Shown one piece after another: positions 41,458 through 52,494 of a DNA stretch of 64,000 nt (the first letter of the stretch is position 1; each line of letters begins with the position of its first letter). The position numbers and the translations under genes are program-made. The stretch spans positions 124,001 through 188,000 of the forward strand of contig NZ_BMPE01000005.1 of the NCBI RefSeq assembly GCF_014647435.1, written 5' to 3'. The DNA comes from Deinococcus radiotolerans (GTDB lineage: Bacteria > Deinococcota > Deinococci > Deinococcales > Deinococcaceae). Below the pieces are notes generated by a model. That model was not told where the DNA came from, did no database searches, and saw nothing but the letters and a program-made list of their open reading frames with translations.

Positions 41458-43410
41458 TCAGCCGCCCACGTGCACGATGGGCCGACGGTCCCGGTCCGGT
41501 TCGGCGCGGCGCAGGATCTCGCGTGTCAGGGGGGGCACGTCCCCGCGCCCACCGATCACGAAGTCCAGCGCCAGTTGCAGGGGGCTCTCCTCGGTCCAGC
41601 GCATGTACACCTGCGGCGGCGCGCCCTTCTTGCGCAGGGTGAGCATCACGGCCGCAATCGTATTCGGAATGCTCGACCCGCGCGCCCGCAGGATCGAGTA
41701 CGGCCCGACGTTCAGGCCCGTGACCTCAACTACGTCCGTGAACTCGCTCGCGTCGTCCACCTCCACCTCCAGGAACAGGAACGGCTCATCCTCCGGGAGG
41801 TGCACCATCTGCCGCACCCGCAGCTCCTGCTTGCTGTACTCCGACTCGGCCGACCGTCCCGGGTGGTGGCACACGAAGCGCAGCGGGCGGATCGGGTGCG
41901 TCTTGAGGACCTGGATGGCCGCGTCGTCAAACTGCACCTGACTGACCCTCAGCTCGAACGACCGCGAAATGCGGGAGCTGATCCCCACGGCGAGGATCAG
42001 CACGATGAACAGCAGCGCGATCAGCAGGCCCTGCGGGTTGCTGAAGATCGTCACGGCGCTGGTGTACACGAAGATGGCGCTGATCACCCCGAAGGCCCGC
42101 GCCACGCCCGGCTGGCGGCGCCGGATGGCTGTCAGGCACACCGCGACCGCCGCGGAGGTCATCATAGCCAGCACGCCGGTCGCGTACGCCGCCGCCTGCG
42201 CGTCCACGTTCGCGCGGAACGCCACCGTCACCACGAACGCGATCAGCAGGTAGATCAGCACCAGCGGGCGGTGCAGCCGCGTCCACTCGGGCGCCATGCC
42301 GTAGCGGGGCAGGTAACGCGGCACGATGTTCAGCAGGCCCGCCATGGCGCTGGCGCCCGCGAACCACAGGATCAGAATGGTACTCACGTCGTACGCCGTG
42401 CCGAACCACTCGCCCAGGTACGTGTGCGCCAGGAACGCCAGCGCGCGCCCATTCGCCTCGCCGCCCGGCTGGAACTGCGCCGCCGGAATCAGCAGGGTGG
42501 TCACCAGACTGCTCGTGATCAGGAAGGCACTCATCAGCAGGGCCGCCGTGGTCAGCAGCCGCTTACCGTTGCGGATGCGCCCGGTGGGTTTCTCCTCCGT
42601 GTCCCCCTTGTCCCCCTCGATTAGGGGCATGACGACCACGCCCGTCTCGAAGCCCGACAGGCCCAGCGCCAGCTTCGGGAACACCAGCAGCGCCGCGCCG
42701 ATCAGCGCCAGCGGCGAGCCGAACCCCGCGTGCAGGCTGCCCAGCCAGTTCTGCACTAGGTCCGGCTGGGCCAGGATCACCTGCGCGCCCTTGCCGATCA
42801 CCACGGCGCTCAGGGCCAGGTACGCCACGACCAGCACCACCGCAATCCCGATGGCCTCCTTGAACCCCTTGAGGAACACGGCGCCCAGCAGCAGCAACAG
42901 CAGCAGCGTCACGCCCACCTGATGGCCCTCCAGCGCCGATTTCAGGAACGGGTTCTCGATCAGGTGCGCCGAGGCGTCCGCGGCGGACAGCGTGATCGTG
43001 ATGATGAATCCGGTCGCCACGAAGCCGATCAGGGACAGCACCAGGAACTTGCTGGGCCAGTACGACAGCAGCCGCTCGAGCATGCTGATTGACCCGTCCC
43101 CGTGCGGGCTGTCCTCCGCCACCCGGCGGTACATGGGCAGTGCGCCGAAGAGGGTCACCAGCACCAGCACCAGCGTGGCAAACGGGGACACGGCCCCAGC
43201 GGCCAGCGCCGCGATGCCCGGCTGGTAGCCCAGCGTGCTGAAGTAGTCCACCCCGGTCAGGCACATCACCTTCCACCAGGGGTGCTGACGCTCGTGCGCC
43301 CTGACCTCACCCTCGGCCTCGTAGAAGCCCTCCTGCTGCGGGTGATCCTCCTGCTGGAGCACCCAGCGGGAGACTTTCTGTGACAGGGGCCTCAGCGGCG
43401 AGGACGGCAT
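41458..43410 (-). CDS. APC-superfamily amino acid permease with cytoplasmic C-terminal domain
   Basis: The 650-residue inner-membrane protein has about twelve hydrophobic helices between residues 45 and 480, opening [21 protein letters not shown], typical of a branch of APC transporters. [20 protein letters not shown] lies in the middle. The last 160 residues are soluble and have no membrane segment ([23 protein letters not shown], then [17 protein letters not shown]); they may be regulatory. The substrate is unknown. ATG 43410 was chosen because upstream codons read through the glutamate dehydrogenase terminator. Confidence 0.82.
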   Translation of the reverse strand: MPSSPLRPLSQKVSRWVLQQEDHPQQEGFYEAEGEVRAHERQHPWWKVMCLTGVDYFSTLGYQPGIAALAAGAVSPFATLVLVLVTLFGALPMYRRVAEDSPHGDGSISMLERLLSYWPSKFLVLSLIGFVATGFIITITLSAADASAHLIENPFLKSALEGHQVGVTLLLLLLLGAVFLKGFKEAIGIAVVLVVAYLALSAVVIGKGAQVILAQPDLVQNWLGSLHAGFGSPLALIGAALLVFPKLALGLSGFETGVVVMPLIEGDKGDTEEKPTGRIRNGKRLLTTAALLMSAFLITSSLVTTLLIPAAQFQPGGEANGRALAFLAHTYLGEWFGTAYDVSTILILWFAGASAMAGLLNIVPRYLPRYGMAPEWTRLHRPLVLIYLLIAFVVTVAFRANVDAQAAAYATGVLAMMTSAAVAVCLTAIRRRQPGVARAFGVISAIFVYTSAVTIFSNPQGLLIALLFIVLILAVGISSRISRSFELRVSQVQFDDAAIQVLKTHPIRPLRFVCHHPGRSAESEYSKQELRVRQMVHLPEDEPFLFLEVEVDDASEFTDVVEVTGLNVGPYSILRARGSSIPNTIAAVMLTLRKKGAPPQVYMRWTEESPLQLALDFVIGGRGDVPPLTREILRRAEPDRDRRPIVHVGG

Positions 43411-43450
43411 GACTCGCGGAGTATCCGCCTTTCCCAGCGGAAAAGAAAGG

Positions 43451-43478
43451 TGCCTCCCCTCACGATCTGGGGGAGGCA
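43451..43478 (-). terminator. Terminator after the second glutamate dehydrogenase gene
   Basis: TGCCTCCCC and GGGGAGGCA pair perfectly over 9 bp around a 10-base loop. On the minus strand CCTTTCTTTTCC follows, a proper U-rich tail. Confidence 0.75.
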
Positions 43479-43525
43479 TCACCCGGCGCCGGGCGCGCAC
43501 GAGCCTCAGGGCCCGGCGGCGTTTC

Positions 43526-44848
43526 TCAGGGGTACAGGCCGCGCAGCGCGCGCGCCTCAAGGACGCGGGTGCAGGCCACGATGTATACGGCGGTGCGCAG
43601 CGTCACGCCGTGGCGTTCCTTGACGTCCCACAGGCTGCCGAAGGCCTCACTCATGATGCGGTCCAGGCGCTTGTTGATCTCGTCTTCGGTCCAGAAGAAC
43701 GAGCTGAAGTCCTGCACCCACTCGAAGTACGATACGGTCACGCCGCCCGCGTTGGCCAGCACGTCCGGCACGACCGTCACGCCCCGCTCGGCGAGCAGGT
43801 CGTCCGCGGCGGGAATGGTAGGGCCGTTGGCGCCCTCGACGATCAGTTTCGCCTTGATCTGCCCGGCGTTCGCCAGGGTGATCTGCTTTTCCAGCGCGGC
43901 GGGAATCATCACGTCGCAGTCCACGCCCCAGAACTCGTCCCGCTTGATTTCTTCGGTACCGGGCAGTTCGGTGATCTTGCCGGTGCGGCGCAGGTGCTCC
44001 AGCGCCGCCTTCGGGTCGATCCCGGCGTCGCTGTAGACCGTGCCGGTCACGTCCTGAATGGCGACGATCTTCGCGCCGTGCTCATGGAAGATGCGCGCGG
44101 CGGCCTCACCCACGTTCCCGAAGCCCTGCACCGCCACCCGCGCGCCCTGCATGGGCATCCCGAGTTTCTTCATGGCCTCCGCGCCGGTCACGAACACGCC
44201 GCGCCCGGTGGCGTCCCCGCGGCCCAGGCTGCCGCCCAGCGACACGGGCTTGCCGGTCACGACGCCGGTCGCGGTGCGGCCCACGTTCATGGAGTACGTG
44301 TCCATCATCCACGCCATGGTCTGCGGGTTGGTGTTCACGTCCGGCGCAGGAATGTCCTTCTCCGGCCCAATGATCAGGCCGATCTCGGTGGTGTAACGGC
44401 GGGTCAGGCGCTCCAGTTCGCCCGTGCTGTACTTACGCGGGTCAATGCGGATGCCGCCCTTGCCGCCCCCGTACGGGAGGTTCACGGCGGCGTTCTTCAC
44501 GGTCATCCACGCCGACAGGGCCATGACCTCGCTGAGCGTCACGTCCTGGTGGTAGCGCACGCCACCCTTGGCGGGCCCGCGCGACGTGTTGTGCTGCACG
44601 CGGTACCCCTCGAAGTGCGCGACCGTGCCGTCATCAAGGTGGATCGGTACGTCCACGACCAGGATGCGCTTGGGCCGCTTGAGGGTCTCGGCCCAGTAGG
44701 CGAGCTTGCCGAGGTACGGCGTGACCCGCTCGACCTGCTCGAGGTAGATCTCGTACGGCCCGATGTTGTTCGGGTCGAGGTAGCTGGGAATGGCGTGCGC
44801 GCCGGATTTGGGCCCAGTGCTGTTGGTCGGATCTTGCGTGGCGGTCAT
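43526..44848 (-). CDS. gdhB: Glutamate dehydrogenase, catalytic-type subunit
   Basis: The 440-residue enzyme converts glutamate to 2-oxoglutarate and ammonia. The substrate and catalytic lysines are all present: Lys94 in [10 protein letters not shown], Lys118 in MTVKNAAV and Lys130 in [11 protein letters not shown]. The NAD(P) domain contains [14 protein letters not shown]. The C-terminal [18 protein letters not shown] is characteristic of the Thermus/Deinococcus/archaeal group. It lies 103 bases after a paralogue on the same strand and ends at a good terminator. The name follows the Thermus gdhA-gdhB order and is provisional. Confidence 0.9.
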   Translation of the reverse strand: MTATQDPTNSTGPKSGAHAIPSYLDPNNIGPYEIYLEQVERVTPYLGKLAYWAETLKRPKRILVVDVPIHLDDGTVAHFEGYRVQHNTSRGPAKGGVRYHQDVTLSEVMALSAWMTVKNAAVNLPYGGGKGGIRIDPRKYSTGELERLTRRYTTEIGLIIGPEKDIPAPDVNTNPQTMAWMMDTYSMNVGRTATGVVTGKPVSLGGSLGRGDATGRGVFVTGAEAMKKLGMPMQGARVAVQGFGNVGEAAARIFHEHGAKIVAIQDVTGTVYSDAGIDPKAALEHLRRTGKITELPGTEEIKRDEFWGVDCDVMIPAALEKQITLANAGQIKAKLIVEGANGPTIPAADDLLAERGVTVVPDVLANAGGVTVSYFEWVQDFSSFFWTEDEINKRLDRIMSEAFGSLWDVKERHGVTLRTAVYIVACTRVLEARALRGLYP

Positions 44849-44951
44849 GGCAGTGCCTCCAGGAAAGGAGAGGGGGTAGAGGTGGTGGTTCGTCTTCGCC
44901 GCGCGGGGCGGCCCGCGCGTGGCCGCTGAATTCAGCGTGCTGGGAAGGCGG

Positions 44952-46196
<1,245 letters not shown>

Positions 46197-46333
46197 TTGA
46201 CGGTCTCCTTCCCTTCGGTGGGAATTGGGGTGAAAGGGTGATTGGCTCAGGCGCAGCATACACGCGCCCAGTGAGACGCATAGACAGGCGCGGGGGCCTG
46301 ACGTCCCACGATGATGTCCAGCCAGCCTCCGAA

Positions 46334-46362
46334 GTTGTATCCAGTATCCACAGGGGCGTCAA
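46334..46362 (-). promoter_or_regulatory. Promoter of the glutamate dehydrogenase pair
   Basis: On the minus strand TTGACG (46362-46357) and TACAAC (46339-46334) are 17 bases apart. A leader of about 130 bases would follow. Apart from this and the next terminator, I see nothing in the 386-base gap 46197-46582. Confidence 0.55.
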
Positions 46363-46545
46363 CCCCATTTTCTCACGCCAAACACGCGTAAAACCTGAAC
46401 CGGTTCCACTTCCGGCTCAGCTGCTCCAGGCCTCAGGTACCTGCCGAACGGCAAGGCAGCCCCCCGGCATCACAGGCTCTTGGTCCTGCGCTGTGTCCCA
46501 GGCCACCGGACGCGGCAGGCAAGTCTGAACCCGGCCCAAAATAAA

Positions 46546-46570
46546 GGAGGAGCCGCGTGGGCTCCCCTCC
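46546..46570 (-). terminator. Terminator after the polyprenyl synthase gene
   Basis: GGAGGAGCC pairs with GGCTCCCCTCC (one bulge) around GCGTG. On the minus strand TTTATTTT follows directly. This is the clearest U-tract terminator in the window. Confidence 0.8.
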
Positions 46571-46582
46571 AGCTGACCTCAC

Positions 46583-47557
46583 TCAGCGGCTGCGTTCGAT
46601 CTCGCGCACCGCCAGCCGTTCCAGCGCGTCCCGCGCGTCCCCGGCGGGCAGCGCCCTCAGCGCGTCCACCGCCAGCCACGCCCGGCGGCGCACCTCGGCG
46701 CGGGTTGCCTCGAAGGCCCCCTCCTGCGCCGCCAGGGCCTGCACACGCGCTATGTCCCCCTCATGGGCAGCGCGTCGCTCCAGCACCTCGCGCACCTCGT
46801 CCCCGTGAGGCCCGTGCAGCAGATGCAGCAGCGGGAACGTCGCCTTACCCTCGCGCAGGTCACCGCCCACCGGCTTGCCCAGCGTCACCTCATCAGCCGC
46901 CAGATCCAGCAGGTCGTCCTGCATCTGGAAGGCCATGCCGTACTCCAGCCCAAACGTGGCCAGCGCCTCACGCTGCGCCGCAGGCGCGCCCAGCAGCACC
47001 GCCGGGGCCTCAGCGGCCAGCTGCGTCAGGGCGGCCGTCTTCCCATGAATCACCGTCAGGTAGTGCTCCAGGGCGTACTCCTGATACGCCGCGACCTGAA
47101 ACTGCAGGACCTCGCCCTCGCAGATCACGCTGGCGGTCTCGCCGAACATGCGGGTTAGGGCCGCGCCGCCCGGCATGCCCGAGAGCAGCCCCAGCAGCCG
47201 CGCCAGCATGAAATCGCCACTCATGACGCTCACCACGTTCCCGAAGCGCCGGAACGCCGCCTGCTGCCCCCGCCGCGTATCCGCGTCGTCGATCAGGTCG
47301 TCGTGCAGCAGCGACGCAGAGTGCAGCAACTCCACGCACACGCCCAGGTCCCGCACGGCCCCCCAGTCCGCGCGGTCCGGGCCGGCACCCAGCGCCTGCG
47401 CCGCCAGCAGCGCAATCGTGGGCCGCACGCGCTTCCCGCCCGCCGCGACCAGGTCATCCCCGATCAGCTCGATGAACTCCACCCGTGACCGCAGCACCTC
47501 GCGCAGCCGCGCATCGAACGCCGCATCCGGCAGGCCGAGGGTGAGAAGGCCAGTCAT
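46583..47557 (-). CDS. Trans-type polyprenyl diphosphate synthase
   Basis: The 324-residue enzyme extends prenyl diphosphates with isopentenyl diphosphate. The first aspartate-rich motif is DDLID at residues 86-90 (LLHDDLIDDADTRR) and the second is QMQDDLLDLAAD. GGKRVRPTIALL at the start and the GDFMLARLL segment are also typical. The bulky residues before the first motif (SASLLH) fit a long-chain (octaprenyl-type) product for the menaquinone side chain, but chain length is an inference. ATG 47557 is 6 bases from a TATACT box. Confidence 0.9.
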   Translation of the reverse strand: MTGLLTLGLPDAAFDARLREVLRSRVEFIELIGDDLVAAGGKRVRPTIALLAAQALGAGPDRADWGAVRDLGVCVELLHSASLLHDDLIDDADTRRGQQAAFRRFGNVVSVMSGDFMLARLLGLLSGMPGGAALTRMFGETASVICEGEVLQFQVAAYQEYALEHYLTVIHGKTAALTQLAAEAPAVLLGAPAAQREALATFGLEYGMAFQMQDDLLDLAADEVTLGKPVGGDLREGKATFPLLHLLHGPHGDEVREVLERRAAHEGDIARVQALAAQEGAFEATRAEVRRRAWLAVDALRALPAGDARDALERLAVREIERSR

Positions 47558-47563
47558 GCGCGC

Positions 47564-47569
47564 AGTATA
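47564..47569 (-). promoter_or_regulatory. -10 box TATACT of the polyprenyl synthase gene
   Basis: TATACT on the minus strand, a near-consensus -10, is 6 bases from ATG 47557. Confidence 0.6.
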
Positions 47570-47694
47570 GGGAGGACCGGGGCAGCCAAACGTACCACCC
47601 CCCCCAGCTTCCGTCCCGGGCATGAAGGCTTCCGCGCCCCGCCGAGCGCTTTGTCCCTCGCAGGTCACATGCTCCTCATGCTACAAAGCAGGGT

Positions 47695-48279
47695 ATGGAA
47701 AGTGTCGTTGCTCTGTTCCGCGAACCCCAGCAGGCGCAGGGGGCGCTGCAGACCCTCCTGCAGCGCGGCTTTGACCGTGACCACCTCGGCTTTGCCCTGA
47801 CCGACGTCGTCGCGCAGGAGGACATCGCGCAGCAGACCGGCGTGAGCCCCGAAGTCGGCCAGCCCGCCGGGTCGGCCGCCGTCATCAAGGGCGCGTGGCT
47901 GGGCATCCTGGGCGGCGTGGTCCTGACCGTGCCGATCTGGCTGCTGCTGCTGATCATTCCCATCACCCGCGTCTACGCCCACGGCGGCGTGCTGGGCATC
48001 CTGTTCGGCGTGATCGGTGGCGCCGCCCTGGGCGGCCTGTTCGGCGCGCTGGCCGGCAGCGACCACGGCGACTTCGTGAACCTGCTGCGCCGCATGGGCG
48101 TCCCCGCCGAGCAGGCCGAGAAGTTCTACGGCGGCATGAAGGGCGGCCACATCATGGTCATCGCCCGCGACCCCAGCGGCGTGCGCGCCGACGAGGCCCT
48201 GAGCGTCATGCGCAAGCACGGCGCCGTGAAACTCGAAGACGCGGTGGGCGCCGGACAGCTGCACAGCGAACGCCACTAG
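47695..48279 (+). CDS. General-stress-type membrane protein of unknown function
   Basis: The 194-residue product opens SVVALFREPQQAQGALQTLLQRGFDRDHLGFAL, like the domain of general stress protein 17M. Two membrane helices follow (WLGILGGVVLTVPIWLLLLIIP, then GVLGILFGVIGGAALGGLFGALAG). A second copy of the soluble half (MGVPAEQAEKFYGGMKGGHIMVIARDPSG) closes the protein. The layout is a soluble-membrane-soluble repeat. Function is unknown. TACAAA lies 7 bases before ATG 47695. A strong terminator follows. Confidence 0.75.
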   Translation: MESVVALFREPQQAQGALQTLLQRGFDRDHLGFALTDVVAQEDIAQQTGVSPEVGQPAGSAAVIKGAWLGILGGVVLTVPIWLLLLIIPITRVYAHGGVLGILFGVIGGAALGGLFGALAGSDHGDFVNLLRRMGVPAEQAEKFYGGMKGGHIMVIARDPSGVRADEALSVMRKHGAVKLEDAVGAGQLHSERH

Positions 48280-48292
48280 AGTCAACCTGCAC

Positions 48293-48329
48293 GCGCGGCC
48301 CACTTCTGGTCTTCCAGAGTGGGCCGCGC
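48293..48329 (+). terminator. Terminator after the stress-type membrane protein gene
   Basis: GCGCGGCCCACT and AGTGGGCCGCGC pair over 12 bp, continued by an inner TCTGG/CCAGA stem closed by TCTT. The U-tract is poor. The rest of the gap to 48485 shows no gene. Confidence 0.65.
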
Positions 48330-48485
48330 CCCATGGAGGCCCGGCCCGCAGGGGAGAGCAGCCGCAGCCCGGGCGTTCACCAGAGTCGCTGGTCCTCCAG
48401 TGAAGGTGGCCAGGCGGGTCGAGGGCCCATGAGCCGGGGCACGCCCGCTCCTGCGCTGTGTAGGAGACTGTCAGACCCAGCTGGC

Positions 48486-48491
48486 TACACT
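48486..48491 (+). promoter_or_regulatory. -10 box TACACT of the 79-residue membrane protein gene
   Basis: TACACT ends 6 bases before ATG 48498 and helps to identify this short gene as real. Confidence 0.5.
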
Positions 48492-48497
48492 GAGGCC

Positions 48498-48737
48498 ATG
48501 TTCGGTCGCCGCGTTCCCCCCCATATCGTCTTCGCGTTCAGTCTGCTGCTGGCGGCCCTCTGCGCCTGGGGTGCGTACGCCGGGCTGACCGGCGGGCACG
48601 TCCTGTGGGGCGCCGTGGCCGCCGTGCTCGCGGTGTGGTTCACGGTGGACGCCGTCCGTTCCTACGGCTGGGCGCAGACCCGCAGGCGCGAGGACGCCGA
48701 GAAGCGCGCCCAGAATCACCCCAACCTCAAGCGCTGA
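48498..48737 (+). CDS. Small membrane protein, 79 residues
   Basis: The product has a short basic start (MFGRRVPPH), two hydrophobic segments (IVFAFSLLLAALCAWGAYAGL and VLWGAVAAVLAVWFTVDAV) and a basic, charged tail (RRREDAEKRAQNHPNLKR). I do not recognise a family. The start is supported by the TACACT box and by the signal-like N-terminus. Its last 11 bases overlap the 3' end of the GNAT gene on the other strand. Confidence 0.7.
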   Translation: MFGRRVPPHIVFAFSLLLAALCAWGAYAGLTGGHVLWGAVAAVLAVWFTVDAVRSYGWAQTRRREDAEKRAQNHPNLKR

Positions 48738-49332
48738 CTGGCCCCTCCCGCCGCACCCAGAAGCGCATGGGTTTGGGCGTGTCGTGGCCGTCCCCGCCCA
48801 GGTCCGGCCAGGACAGCGTGATGTGCAGGTCCGGCCGCTCCACGTAGCCGCGCGCAGCCCAGAACGCATGCAGAGGCCGGTACGACGCCGGGCGGGTCGG
48901 ATGATCCGGCGCGCGCTGCACGGCGCAGAACGCGGTGACCCCCAGCCCCAGCGTGCGGGCGTGCGCCTCGCGCCCATCGAAAAACGCGTGCCCCAGGCCC
49001 CGGCCGCGGTACTCTGGCCGCAGGACGCTCTCGCCCAGGTACAGCACGTCCGCCGGGTCGAACTCCGGCGCGTGAAATGGCGCGCGGATCTCCGGGGTTT
49101 CCTGCGTCAGCGGCAGGGCGCTGCTGGCCCCCACCACCCGCGTCCCGTCGCGCGCCAGGATCATCACGGCGTCCGGCGCGTCCAGGTACGTACGCAGGTA
49201 ACGCTCCTCGTACGCGGCGCTGCCGCCGTACAGGTAGGGAAACTCGCGGAACACGTCAATGCGCAGTTGCGCCAGGTCCGGCAGGAACGGCGCCAGTGCC
49301 GGCCCGCGCACCGCCTGGACGGTCAGGCTCAA
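48727..49332 (-). CDS. GNAT-family N-acetyltransferase
   Basis: The 201-residue protein has a GNAT core, with acetyl-CoA loop VLRPEYRGRGLGHAFFDGREAHA matching the R/Q-x-x-G-x-G/A motif. FREFPYLYGGSAAYEERYL in the N-terminal third is typical of a Deinococcus/proteobacterial GNAT branch. Substrate unknown. The start appears to be TTG 49332, overlapping the TGA of the NTF2-like gene (TTGA), so initiation is probably coupled. The 3' end overlaps the convergent small membrane gene. Confidence 0.82.
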   Translation of the reverse strand: MSLTVQAVRGPALAPFLPDLAQLRIDVFREFPYLYGGSAAYEERYLRTYLDAPDAVMILARDGTRVVGASSALPLTQETPEIRAPFHAPEFDPADVLYLGESVLRPEYRGRGLGHAFFDGREAHARTLGLGVTAFCAVQRAPDHPTRPASYRPLHAFWAARGYVERPDLHITLSWPDLGGDGHDTPKPMRFWVRREGPVSA

Positions 49333-49736
49333 GCACCCACCTGCCGGGACCAGTCCGCGAGGTTGTAGTAGTTCGTGACCCGCGCGATCCGCCCGCCGCG
49401 CACCTCGAAGAACGCGCCGACCGGCAGCTCGTAGCGCTGGCCACGCGCCTCAGGCAGGCCAGGATCGGTGCGGAGGTACTCGCCGTGAATGACGAACTCC
49501 GCGCTGGCGCGCGTGCCATCGGGCGTCGTCATGACGACCAGATCGCGGGCCTGCTCGCGGTAGTGGGCGTCCATCTTGGCCAGAAACGCGCGGAAGGCCT
49601 CCAGGCCCACCTGGGTATCGCCCTCATTGATGTCGTGTCGCACGTCCTCCGTCAACAGGGCCAGCATGCCCCCGAAATCGGCGGCATTGAAGGCCGCGTA
49701 GTACTGCTCAATCAGGGCGAGGGTATCGCGGTGCAT
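49329..49736 (-). CDS. NTF2-like/SnoaL-type protein
   Basis: The 135-residue product has the cone-shaped NTF2-like fold sequence pattern: [31 protein letters not shown] at the N-terminus, a central [29 protein letters not shown], then [21 protein letters not shown]. Family members include ketosteroid isomerase-like enzymes and polyketide cyclases; many are of unknown function. It is translationally coupled with the GNAT gene downstream. ATG 49736 is 6 bases from a TATGGT box. Confidence 0.85.
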   Translation of the reverse strand: MHRDTLALIEQYYAAFNAADFGGMLALLTEDVRHDINEGDTQVGLEAFRAFLAKMDAHYREQARDLVVMTTPDGTRASAEFVIHGEYLRTDPGLPEARGQRYELPVGAFFEVRGGRIARVTNYYNLADWSRQVGA

Positions 49737-49742
49737 GCCTGC

Positions 49743-49748
49743 ACCATA
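49743..49748 (-). promoter_or_regulatory. -10 box TATGGT of the NTF2-GNAT operon
   Basis: TATGGT on the minus strand is 6 bases from ATG 49736. Confidence 0.5.
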
Positions 49749-49839
49749 CCGCGCAGTCTGCGCGCGGCCCCTCTATGTCCCGCGGTCCGGAAGCGTCTGG
49801 TGTCGCTGCACGTGCGGCCTCTTCATGGGACATTCAGGG

Positions 49840-49857
49840 AAAAAACAGAGGTTTTTC
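49840..49857 (+). repeat. AT-rich hairpin in the leader region of the 427-residue gene
   Basis: GAAAAAC and GTTTTTC pair perfectly over 7 bp around AGAG, inside an AT-rich patch (49835-49960) rare in this window. ATG 49858 directly follows. TTGACA at 49925-49930, with TACTTT only 13 bases on, is a poor promoter candidate. Confidence 0.45.
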
Positions 49858-50016
49858 ATGAAAACGCATCACCCTTCAGGCAGTCGTCAGGCCAATCCGG
49901 GCCGACTGAAAGAAATTCACGCGCTTGACAGCCGGGAATCTGCTACTTTAGGAACACTTTATTCAGCAGTAATCGTGACACCCTGCCCGGGAAGCGGCCC
50001 ACTGGAGGAACCTCGC

Positions 50017-51300
50017 GTGAAAGCTCTGCGCTACATCATCACCCGCCCCTGCCTACAGGAAGGCAGCCTGCGCCTCCTCAAGTACCTGGAGGGCACCTTC
50101 CCCAGCGCCGGGCCCGTCGTGCTGGTCGATGATCACGGCCAGGAACACCACGCCCAGGTGGACCTCCAGCGCCGCGCCGTCACCGGGTTGGGCAGCCTGT
50201 ACCACGCGCAGAACCTCGGCGTGAACGACGTGCTGATGATCACGCCCCTCACCCCGGGCCGCTTCCAGGTGGACTCCATCGTCAAACCCCACGCGCCCCC
50301 ACCCGCGCCCCGCCGCGAGCAGCCCAAAGCGCCGGAAACGCGCCGCGTGGTCGTGGCCACCACGCCCCACGTGCGCGAGGTGCGCCTTCAGGAAGTGCGC
50401 GCCCCACTGGCCCTGAGCGCCGAACCCACCAGCACCCGGGCCGCCCCCTCCGAGCCGACCGCCCCCACTGAACGGCCCACGCCAGAGCCCGCCCCCCGCG
50501 TCACCACGCCGGCCCAGGCTGCCGTCCCGCTCGCCGCGCGCCCTGCCCCCACCAAACCCACCGTGCGGCCCCTGGACGTGCGCTTCGACGCGCCCCGCCA
50601 GCCCCAGCCCAGCCCGCCCCCCGCCCCCATCAGGAGCCGCGACGACGCCGCGCACCTGGCCGAACTGGCCCGCCTGACTGGCTACCGCCTGGAAGACCTG
50701 GGCAGCGGCGTGCTGCGCCTGAACGCCGAACTGGGCGCTCACAGCTACGCCGTGCTGATCGCCACCAGCGAGGCCGCCGTGCGCGCCGACGCCTGGAAGG
50801 AACGCGCCGACTACTGCGTCCTCCTGACCGGCGAGGCCGACCGCGCCGTGAATACCCCCCGCCTGACCCGCGAGGCCCTGGAAGCCCTGACCGAACACGC
50901 CCAGCTGGCCCCCCTCACCCCGGTGGACCTGCGCGGCTATTGGAAGGCCGGCAGCGTGGACCTCGAGGCCGCGGCCAGCGTCGCGGAACTCGTGGGCGCG
51001 CACCTCGCGCAGCGCGGCGCGTTCAGCGCGGTCCTGCTGACCCTGGCGCAGCAGCCCGCGCATTCCCTGGTCAGCGTGCAGCGCCTCGCCGAGCGGCTGG
51101 GCAGCGGCGTGAACTACGCCGAGCTGGGCAGCATCCTCGACACCCTGACCCGCGCGCCCTTCCTGGCCCTGACGCCCCTGCCCGGCGGCCAGTACCTGCT
51201 GCGCAGCGGCGTCACCGACCTGCTGAGCGAACTGGCCGAATACGCCGAGGGCCTGCGCCGCCGCACCCGCGTCCCCCTGCGCGAAGCCGTGCCCGCCTGA
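50017..51300 (+). CDS. Conserved-looking protein of unknown function with Pro-rich linker
   Basis: The 427-residue product has three parts: a beta-rich N-terminus of about 90 residues ([28 protein letters not shown], then [28 protein letters not shown]), a disordered Pro/Ala/Thr segment (residues about 92-210), and a C-terminal alpha/beta region. The C-terminal part begins [21 protein letters not shown] and includes helical stretches like a winged helix ([25 protein letters not shown]). I do not recognise it. GTG 50017 has a strong GGAGGA site; ATG 49858 in frame would add 53 poorly conserved-looking residues. mutY follows 50 bases later. Confidence 0.72.
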   Translation: MKALRYIITRPCLQEGSLRLLKYLEGTFPSAGPVVLVDDHGQEHHAQVDLQRRAVTGLGSLYHAQNLGVNDVLMITPLTPGRFQVDSIVKPHAPPPAPRREQPKAPETRRVVVATTPHVREVRLQEVRAPLALSAEPTSTRAAPSEPTAPTERPTPEPAPRVTTPAQAAVPLAARPAPTKPTVRPLDVRFDAPRQPQPSPPPAPIRSRDDAAHLAELARLTGYRLEDLGSGVLRLNAELGAHSYAVLIATSEAAVRADAWKERADYCVLLTGEADRAVNTPRLTREALEALTEHAQLAPLTPVDLRGYWKAGSVDLEAAASVAELVGAHLAQRGAFSAVLLTLAQQPAHSLVSVQRLAERLGSGVNYAELGSILDTLTRAPFLALTPLPGGQYLLRSGVTDLLSELAEYAEGLRRRTRVPLREAVPA

Positions 51301-51338
51301 CCCGAACCCCGCACACGATCCGCCCCGCACCGCGCCCC

Positions 51339-51344
51339 TACACT
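51339..51344 (+). promoter_or_regulatory. -10 box TACACT of mutY
   Basis: TACACT ends 6 bases before GTG 51351, supporting that start. Confidence 0.5.
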
Positions 51345-51350
51345 GGCGCG

Positions 51351-52388
51351 GTGCCTGACTTCACCCCCGCCGAACTGACCCGCGTCCGCTCGGCCCTGCT
51401 CGGCTGGTTCGACCGGAACGGCCGTGACCTGCCCTGGCGTCACGGCCCCGAAGGGCGCCGCGACCCCTACCGCGCCTGGGTGGCCGAGGTGCTCCTCCAG
51501 CAGACACAGGTCGCGCGGGGCCTGACGTACTACCAGCGCTTCCTGGACAGTTTCCCCACCGTGCACGCCCTGGCCGCCGCGCCCCAGGAGGCCGTGCTGA
51601 AAGCCTGGGAGGGCTGCGGGTACTACGCCCGCGCCCGCAACCTGCACCGCGCCGCGCAGCACGTCGCCGCCCACGGCTACCCGCACGACCACGCGGGCTG
51701 GCTGGCCCTGCCCGGCGTGGGCCCCTACACCGCCGCCGCCCTGAGCAGCCTCACGCAGAACGCCGCGCACGCCGTGAACGACGGCAACGTCCGCCGCGTC
51801 CTGGCCCGACTGCACGCCCACCCCCAGCCCACGCCCGCCTGGGTGCAGGCCCACGCCGACACCCTGCTGGACCCAGACCGGCCCGGCGCGTGGAACGAAG
51901 CGGTCATGGACCTCGGCGCGACCATCTGCACCCCGAAAGCGCCGCAGTGCCACCGCTGCCCACTGAGCCCCTGGTGCCAGGCCGCCGCGCTGGGCACCCC
52001 CACCGCCTACCCCGCCCCGAAACCCCGCCCGGCCGTGCAGGACCTGCACGCCGTGGCCGTCCTGATCGGCACCCCGGAGCACGCCGCGCTGGAAGAACGC
52101 ACCGGCACGCTGCTGGGCGGCCTGATGGGCCTGCCCAGCCAGAGCTTCGACCCCGCCCAGCCCGCCGCGCAGGCGCAGGCCATCGCGGCGCTGTGCAATC
52201 GCCTGCACGCCACCCCGGGCGAGACCCTGGGACAGGTCACGCACGCCATGACCCACCGCCGCGTCACCCTGCACGTCTACCGCGCCACCGGCGGCCCCGC
52301 GCCGCAGGACGTCTCCCGCGCCGCCCTGTCCCGCCTGGACCGCAAGGCCCTGAACCTCATGACGCCCCTCCTGACCCCACCCACCTGA
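51351..52388 (+). CDS. mutY: A/G-specific adenine DNA glycosylase
   Basis: The 345-residue glycosylase removes adenine mispaired with 8-oxoguanine. Visible features are Glu46 (EVLLQQTQV, catalytic), the helix-hairpin-helix [12 protein letters not shown], with Tyr126 rather than the lysine of endonuclease III, and Asp144 ([12 protein letters not shown]). The 4Fe-4S cysteines 193, 200, 203 and 209 follow as C-x6-C-x2-C-x5-C. The C-terminal NUDIX-like 8-oxoG recognition domain starts near residue 230 and ends [19 protein letters not shown] start is inferred from the -10 box and family length. Confidence 0.94.
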   Translation: MPDFTPAELTRVRSALLGWFDRNGRDLPWRHGPEGRRDPYRAWVAEVLLQQTQVARGLTYYQRFLDSFPTVHALAAAPQEAVLKAWEGCGYYARARNLHRAAQHVAAHGYPHDHAGWLALPGVGPYTAAALSSLTQNAAHAVNDGNVRRVLARLHAHPQPTPAWVQAHADTLLDPDRPGAWNEAVMDLGATICTPKAPQCHRCPLSPWCQAAALGTPTAYPAPKPRPAVQDLHAVAVLIGTPEHAALEERTGTLLGGLMGLPSQSFDPAQPAAQAQAIAALCNRLHATPGETLGQVTHAMTHRRVTLHVYRATGGPAPQDVSRAALSRLDRKALNLMTPLLTPPT

Positions 52389-52482
52389 CCACCCCCCCAG
52401 CCGCGCCGGGAGGCTGTCAGAATCCTGTGATGACCTGCGCCCTCATGCATCTTTCCGCGGACGCGCGCCTGAACGCACACAG

Positions 52483-52488
52483 TAGACT
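52483..52488 (+). promoter_or_regulatory. -10 box TAGACT of the cis-prenyl transferase gene
   Basis: TAGACT ends 6 bases before GTG 52495. Confidence 0.5.
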
Positions 52489-52494
52489 GGCCCC

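Noticed and set aside
41070..41642. A plus-strand frame of 190 codons opposite the split gene
   Set aside because: Its sequence is Arg/Pro-rich without structure, while the minus-strand frame has sensible protein composition on both sides of the TGA.
49858..50016. Alternative ATG start for the 427-residue protein
   Set aside because: It has no ribosome site and would add 53 residues encoded in an atypical AT-rich patch, whereas GTG 50017 has a strong GGAGGA site.
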